Positions 12,961 through 17,537 of a stretch of 17,537 nt of DNA are shown piece after piece. Both the position numbers and the translations under genes were made by a program. The notes beneath the pieces were generated by a model that saw nothing but the letters and a program-made list of their open reading frames with translations, was not told where the DNA came from and did no database searches. Positions within the stretch are counted from its first letter, which is position 1. Every line of letters begins with the position of its first letter. Location of the stretch: contig CALCDK010000088.1 in the NCBI GenBank assembly GCA_937900605.1, forward strand, positions 1 through 17,537. The letters run 5' to 3'. The stretch is from an uncultured Olsenella sp. GTDB taxonomy: Bacteria; Actinomycetota; Coriobacteriia; Coriobacteriales; Atopobiaceae.

Positions 12961-15900
12961 CGAGAGGGTGCCGTCGCCGTCGTCGTGGACGACGAAGGTG
13001 ACGTCGCGCGACGCAACCGGGTCGTTGGTGACGCCCGGGACGTGGCCGGACTCGGTGACGGTGTACGTGAAGCGGGCGGTACGGTCGGCCGCATCGGCGG
13101 GCGGTTGAGGTCGTCAAGCGTGAACGTCACGGTGCCGAAGTCGACGTTGCCCGCGGCGTCGTTGGTCGCCGTGGTGCGCTCGGGCATGGGCGCGCCCTCG
13201 GGGGCCGTGACAGCGAACTGGAAGCGGCCGGTGATGTCGGCGGGCGCAAGGCCCGGCTCGGCCGTGAGGACCTTGCGGCCGGTCAGGCTCATGGGCACCG
13301 CCTCGGCGCGGTAGTAGTTGGAGAAGGCCAGGCCGTCGGGCTGGGCCTCGGGGTACGCCACCGAGACGGACAGGGCGCCGCGACGGTCGTCGGCGACGCT
13401 GACCTCGACGACGTGCGAGGCGCCGTCGGACGTGACGCCGCCGGGCAGCGCGGAGGCGTCCTCGCTCACGGCGTAGCGGTACAGGTAGACGTCGGCGGCC
13501 TCGGTGCGGCGCAGCTCGGCCGCGCCGCGGGCCACGTCACGCACGAGCTTCTCGGTGTCGTAGGAGACCGGCTCGAACGAGATCGCGCCGTCGGCGTCGC
13601 AGGTGCCCGTGGACACGAGCTCGCCGGTGCGCTCGTTGGCGACGACGAAGGAGAACTCGCCGGCCACGATCGGGCGGCCCTCGAGGCGCTTGGTGGCGCG
13701 GATCGCGGCCTCGCCCTGACCGCCGAGGGCGCCGGGCGTGGCGGCGTACGCGTTGTGGAAGGCGACGGTCACGGGCTCGACGGGGGCGTCGGAGCTCCAC
13801 GTGGCGACCTTCTCGCCGTCGATCGTCACGTCGACGTGCAGCGTGGCGGCGGCCGGGTCGTCGCGCACCGCGAGGGTCACGAGGTGCTGGGCCGCGTCAT
13901 AGGACACGCCCGGCAGCCCGCCGTTGCGCTCGGTGACGAGAAGGGACAGGTCACGGCCCACGTCCTCGAGGCCCAGGTCGCCAAGATCCGCGTCGGTGGA
14001 GGAGGTGGCGACCCCGTCGGCGCCGCGCAGGGCGGCGTCGCAGGCGAGCGTCATGCCGGCGTCGCCCCACTTGGCGCGGGCGTCGTCGGTCTGCGGGACG
14101 ACGTCGAAGACGAACTCGCCCTGGGCCAGGTCGCGGCCGGTCAGGTGCTTCTCGACGCGCAGGGCGCCGGCCGCGTGGACGGTGCCGGAGGCGTAGGTGT
14201 TACGGAAGGTGTCGTTGCGCACGACCACGGTGGCGGCCAGGGTGCCCAGGCCGTCGTCGGTGACGGTGACCTCGACGTCGGCGACGTTGCCGTCGGAGGT
14301 GACGCCGGGCTGGGCGGGCGCATCCTCGGTCACGTGGTAGAGGAAGGTCCTGGTGCGCGAGCCGTCAGCGGCCTGCGGGGCGCCGACGAGGTCGTCGGGG
14401 CCGTAGGCGATGCTGCCAAAGCCGAAGGCCGCGGCCTCGGAGGCGTCGTGGACCGTCACCTCGGTGCGGGCCGGCATGGGCGCGTCGGGGTTGGACGGGT
14501 CGGCGGCGATGCGGAAGGTGAAGGCGTCGCCCTCGGCCCAGTCACGGCCGAGAAGGACCTTGCGGAAGCGGGCCGAAAGGTTGGCCTGCGCGTCAGGCGT
14601 CATCGCGGGCACGTAGGAGTTCACGAAGTGCGCCGGGCGGCCCTCGACGGGGTCGGCGACGGCCACGCTGGCCGTCAGCTGGCCCGCTCCGACATCGGCC
14701 ACGGCGACCGTCACCGCGACGGAGGCCGTGTCGAGCACGACGCCGTCACGCACGCCGCCCGTGGCGGGCTGTCCGTCGGCGCCCAGCTCGCGGGCCTCGT
14801 ACACGTAGGTGCCGGGCTGCGAGAAGGACGCACCGGAGAAGGTCAGCTCGCGCACGGAGCCGTCGGCGCCCGACGGCGAGGAGGCGTCGGCCACGGCGTC
14901 CTGGAACGCGGGCATCGAGGCCAGCGCGTCGGCGTCGGTCCTGCCGTCGACAGAGACCGGCACGAGGCGGAAGCCGAAGGAGTCGCGGTCGGTCCAGCCG
15001 CGGCCCTGGAGCGCCTTGGAGAGCGTCACGTCGGGCGAGGTGACCGCGGCGGCGTGGTAGGAGTTGGCGAAGGTGATGCGGGTGCCCTCGACGGGCTCGG
15101 AGCAGGGCGCGCCCTGGGCGTCGGCCACGCGGACGATGTGCGCGTCGACGGCCATGGTGCCGTCACCGCCGTCGGTGGCCACAAGGTCGACGCGGTACAC
15201 GGAGCGGTCGTAGGTCACGCCGCCCAGCGCGCCGGGCTTCTCGGCCACCAGGTACGAGAAGGCCTTGCCGGCGTCGTCCTGGTCGAACGGGATGCCCGCG
15301 AGGAAGGTGCCCAGGTCGGCGGTGGCCACGCCGGACTCGTCACGCGTGGCGGCAGTGGACGAGAAGCCCGCGAGGCGCTCCTCGCCGGCACGGGCGCGGG
15401 CCTCGGCGGCCGTGACGGTGGGGCTGTCCGTGGGCGCGATGGAGAACGAGAACTCGCTCGCGAGCAGGTCGCGGCCGGTCATCTGCTTGCTCACGGACAC
15501 GCCGGCGCTGGCGCCGTGCGCCTCGTAGGAGTTGACGAACACGACGCGGTCGCCGGCCGCGGAGTCGGCGCCGTTGTCACACGTGACGGTGGCCGCGAGC
15601 GCGCCCGTGCCGTCGTCGGCGACCTCGACGAGCACCGTGCTGGGCGTCGCGTCGTTGGTCATGCCCTGCGGGGCGGCGGACGTCTCGCGCACCGCGAAGC
15701 GGTACGTGCCGGGGTGCGAGAAGCGCAGCGACCCGAAGGAGAAGTCGGCGCTGCCGCCGGCCGCGTGCGCCGTCAGCGTGATGGCGGCAGGGTCGTCGCC
15801 CAGCACGACGGAGTCGTTGACCAGGGCCATAAGGGTCTCGGCGTCGGCGGCGGACAGCACGAACTCGAAGTCGTCGGAGGGCAGCTGGTCGCGGCCCATG

Positions 15901-16784
15901 ATGACCTTGGTGCCGCGCAGCGCCGCGTCACCGGCGAGGACCGCCGGCGCGGGGTCGTACGCGTTGCGGAAGGTGGGCTGGCCGTCGAGCGTCGGGGCGC
16001 TCGGGTCGTCGCTGGCGCGGTAGGCCACGCTGGCTCGCACCGCGTCGGCGCCGTCCTGGTTGGGCTCGGCCGTCACGGTCACGAAGGCGTAGTACTCGGT
16101 CGCGTCATAGCGCACCGGGCCCGCACCGGGGACCTCGCGCAGGCGGTAGACGTAGGTCCTGCCCGCGTCGGCGGCGCCGTACGAGATGGTCGAGAAGGAC
16201 ACCGAGCCGTCGACGGCATTGGTCGCCGTGGTGTCGGCGGGCATCGGCGCGCCCTCGGTCACGGCCTCGAGCGAGAACTCGAAGGCGCCCTCGGGGGCCG
16301 GGGCGGGCAGGCCGCTCACCGCGTACTCCTTGCGGGCCACGAGGCTCACCGTGGCGGCAGTGAGCTCGAAGCGGTTGTCAAAGGTCGCCACGCCGTCGGG
16401 GACGGGCTGCTCGACACGGGCACCCTGGGCGTCCACGACGCGCGTCATGGCGTAGCTCGCCTCGAGCATCGCGGTGGCGCGGTTCTCGGCGACCGTGACG
16501 ACGACGCGGTAGACCTCGGGCGAGTACTCCACGCCCAGGGCGTCACCGTCCTGCTCCCTCACCGTGTAGGTGTAGGTGCCCGGACGGTCGTACGAGATGC
16601 CGCCGAAGCCCTTCTCGGCGTTGTCCGAGACCTCGACGAGTACGTGGCGCCCGTGGGCGTCGGTCTGTTCGCCGGCGGGCAGCGGCGCGTCGCCCAGCGC
16701 GGAGAGGCGCATCGAGAAGGTCGTGCCCGGGGCCACCTTGTCCCAGGCGTCAAAGCCCTTGCGGAAGCGGACGTCGGCGTCGGC
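12187..16784 (-). repeat. Eleven tandem FctA/Spy0128-type isopeptide domains
   Basis: Approximate domain spans: 16784-16362, 16361-15951, 15926-15510, 15506-15051, 15044-14604, 14591-14184, 14171-13728, 13715-13302, 13298-12895, 12879-12523 and 12516-12187. Lys/Glu/Asn sets, numbered from Met 17513, are 252/320/380, 395/460/517, 536/610/661, 676/758/817, 833/909/965, 985/1063/1105, 1122/1195/1254 and 1275/1351/1399. The ninth has Lys1414, with its Glu and Asn in the next frame; the last two are given in the 3' part. In known Spy0128 domains a Lys on the first strand bonds to an Asn on the last, with Glu catalysing. The copies differ strongly in sequence, so this is an old protein-level repeat. 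Confidence 0.85.
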
Positions 16785-17537
16785 CGGCAGGCTCGCGACG
16801 GGCGCGTAGGCGTTCACGAAGTCGGCGCGGGCCGTGGTCGCAGCGTCGATGGTGCCCGTGGCGGGCGCGCCGGCGGCCGGGGTGGTCTGCGCGTAGCCGG
16901 CGACGGGCCCCTCGACAACCTCGTAGGTCGCGCCGTCGGGCAGGCCGAAGACGCAGGCGGAGTCGCCGTCGGCGAGCTCGAGGACGGAGCCGTCGGAGAC
17001 GCGCAGGTCCTCGGTGGCGCCGTCGGCGCGGGTGACGCGGGCGTCGAACTCGCCGGGCAGCGGCAGGGCGCCGCGCCTGAGGCCCAGCGTCATCGAGAAG
17101 CGCGGTGCGCTGCCGGCCTCGGGGCCCTGCAGGCCCGCAGGGACCTCGACGCGCTTGGTGACCACGAGCGACGCGCGGCGGTGGTTGGTGACGCTGAAGA
17201 TGCGGGCGAGGCGACGGCCGGACAGGTCGGTCCAGTTGGCGTCGTGGCGCTGGGCCTCCTCGCGGCCCGCGGGGTCCTGCGAGACCGCGGCGCGCACGAA
17301 GCCCTCGTCCGACTCGAAGCCCATGGGGCCGTAGTCGCCCGGGACGACGGGCGCGTACTCGAGCAGAGCGGTGGACGGGTCGAAGCGCAGCTGCGCGGTC
17401 GAGGTGCCGTCCGCCCAGGTCATCGTGCCCTGGGAGTACTGGCCCGACTGGCGGGTGGCGACGATGCGGTTCAGGGTCATGTCGACGTTGCCGACGGTGC
17501 CGAACTGCGCCATGGAGTCGATGAGGCTGCCGACGCC
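12957..17537 (-). CDS. 5'-truncated large surface protein with isopeptide-forming repeats (before frameshift)
   Basis: The frame is open to the right edge of the window (GVGSLIDS precedes the first Met at 17513), so the true start and signal peptide are outside. Numbering from 17513, residues 1-111 are unrecognised and may be part of an adhesive head. Residues 112-240 form a CnaB/DUF5979-like domain (VTKRV, YEVVE, FVNAY). From about 244 come repeated FctA/Spy0128-type domains of 110-150 residues, each with a K...GRD..GEF start, a G.Y.Y.V.E middle, a G.L.A.V strand and an F.N.Y end. The frame departs from the repeat pattern at residue 1472 (near 13100): the last about 45 residues are Ser/Thr/Pro/Arg-rich frameshift product down to the stop at 12957. 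The true protein continues in the 11980-12960 frame. It is probably exported and built as a stiff stalk. Confidence 0.88.
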   Translation of the reverse strand, partial: GVGSLIDSMAQFGTVGNVDMTLNRIVATRQSGQYSQGTMTWADGTSTAQLRFDPSTALLEYAPVVPGDYGPMGFESDEGFVRAAVSQDPAGREEAQRHDANWTDLSGRRLARIFSVTNHRRASLVVTKRVEVPAGLQGPEAGSAPRFSMTLGLRRGALPLPGEFDARVTRADGATEDLRVSDGSVLELADGDSACVFGLPDGATYEVVEGPVAGYAQTTPAAGAPATGTIDAATTARADFVNAYAPVASLPADADVRFRKGFDAWDKVAPGTTFSMRLSALGDAPLPAGEQTDAHGRHVLVEVSDNAEKGFGGISYDRPGTYTYTVREQDGDALGVEYSPEVYRVVVTVAENRATAMLEASYAMTRVVDAQGARVEQPVPDGVATFDNRFELTAATVSLVARKEYAVSGLPAPAPEGAFEFSLEAVTEGAPMPADTTATNAVDGSVSFSTISYGAADAGRTYVYRLREVPGAGPVRYDATEYYAFVTVTAEPNQDGADAVRASVAYRASDDPSAPTLDGQPTFRNAYDPAPAVLAGDAALRGTKVIMGRDQLPSDDFEFVLSAADAETLMALVNDSVVLGDDPAAITLTAHAAGGSADFSFGSLRFSHPGTYRFAVRETSAAPQGMTNDATPSTVLVEVADDGTGALAATVTCDNGADSAAGDRVVFVNSYEAHGASAGVSVSKQMTGRDLLASEFSFSIAPTDSPTVTAAEARARAGEERLAGFSSTAATRDESGVATADLGTFLAGIPFDQDDAGKAFSYLVAEKPGALGGVTYDRSVYRVDLVATDGGDGTMAVDAHIVRVADAQGAPCSEPVEGTRITFANSYHAAAVTSPDVTLSKALQGRGWTDRDSFGFRLVPVSVDGRTDADALASMPAFQDAVADASSPSGADGSVRELTFSGASFSQPGTYVYEARELGADGQPATGGVRDGVVLDTASVAVTVAVADVGAGQLTASVAVADPVEGRPAHFVNSYVPAMTPDAQANLSARFRKVLLGRDWAEGDAFTFRIAADPSNPDAPMPARTEVTVHDASEAAAFGFGSIAYGPDDLVGAPQAADGSRTRTFLYHVTEDAPAQPGVTSDGNVADVEVTVTDDGLGTLAATVVVRNDTFRNTYASGTVHAAGALRVEKHLTGRDLAQGEFVFDVVPQTDDARAKWGDAGMTLACDAALRGADGVATSSTDADLGDLGLEDVGRDLSLLVTERNGGLPGVSYDAAQHLVTLAVRDDPAAATLHVDVTIDGEKVATWSSDAPVEPVTVAFHNAYAATPGALGGQGEAAIRATKRLEGRPIVAGEFSFVVANERTGELVSTGTCDADGAISFEPVSYDTEKLVRDVARGAAELRRTEAADVYLYRYAVSEDASALPGGVTSDGASHVVEVSVADDRRGALSVSVAYPEAQPDGLAFSNYYRAEAVPMSLTGRKVLTAEPGLAPADITGRFQFAVTAPEGAPMPERTTATNDAAGNVDFGTVTFTLDDLNRPPMRPTVPPASRTPSPSPATSRASPTTRLRRATSPSSSTTTATAPSR
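13095..13106 (-). other. Frameshift site in the surface protein gene
   Basis: On the coding strand the C/G-rich run AACCGCCCGCCGATG lies where the repeat pattern jumps from one frame (FTLDDLNRP) to the other (ADAADRTARFTYTVTE). One missing base (or two extra) explains it. A sequencing or assembly slip, a real mutation and phase variation cannot be separated here. Confidence 0.85.

Noticed and set aside
12960..13117. A separate second surface-protein gene starting at 12960
   Set aside because: The first Met falls inside a repeat, with no ribosome site or signal peptide, and the frame is open further upstream where it completes repeat 10.
8848..13314. Open frame of 1488 codons on the plus strand, opposite the ABC exporter and surface protein genes
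   Set aside because: It is an antisense shadow produced by C/G-rich third codon positions. The translation is Gly/Val/Asp/Ala/Arg-rich without motifs, while the minus strand encodes recognisable proteins with ribosome sites.

Overview
The window is high-GC bacterial DNA. Gene density, codon use (C/G-rich third positions, strong Shine-Dalgarno sites) and content suggest an actinobacterium. The combination of a class B sortase, long Spy0128/FctA-type isopeptide repeats, a DUF6273-type zinc-ribbon membrane protein and a PdxY-like kinase makes me think of the Coriobacteriia (Olsenella/Collinsella/Atopobium relatives). That placement is inference; no rRNA or other marker is present.

Positions 1 to about 2400 look like one end of an integrated element. 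An AT-rich leader carries a promoter-like sequence, followed by a small gene broken by one missing base (110-609) and, directly abutting it, a large serine recombinase (610-2394). A perfect 10-bp hairpin at 2531-2555 separates this from the chromosomal genes and can terminate transcription from both sides.

Positions 2677-5964 (minus strand) are a compact operon purE - class B sortase - purM - purN, with a TATACT -10 box upstream of purE. Three de novo purine steps therefore appear to be co-transcribed with a surface-protein transpeptidase. Divergent from it is a pyridoxal/pyridoxamine kinase (6159-7037, plus strand). Its leader holds two dyads, one of which covers the ribosome binding site.

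Positions 7193-11763 (minus strand) hold three separately spaced genes: a zinc-ribbon/single-TM/DUF6273-like protein, a single-TM protein of unknown function, and a fused-domain ABC exporter half-transporter. Hairpins lie in the spacers.

Positions 11980-17537 (minus strand) are one very large cell-wall-anchored surface protein whose 5' end lies outside the window. It has an N-terminal region I do not recognise, one CnaB/DUF5979-like domain, eleven FctA/Spy0128-type repeats, a Pro/Glu/Asp linker and an LPFSG sorting signal. All twelve Ig-like domains keep a Lys/Glu/Asn triad of the kind that forms intramolecular isopeptide bonds. The reading frame is broken once, near 13100, by what looks like a single missing base, so it appears as two ORFs.

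Across the chromosomal part, the octamer CTTCTCGC/GCGAGAAG occurs 19 times by my count, including the spacers at 2613, 7131 and 8870. I found none in the recombinase-bearing first 2.4 kb. This fits a genome-specific motif that the acquired segment lacks.
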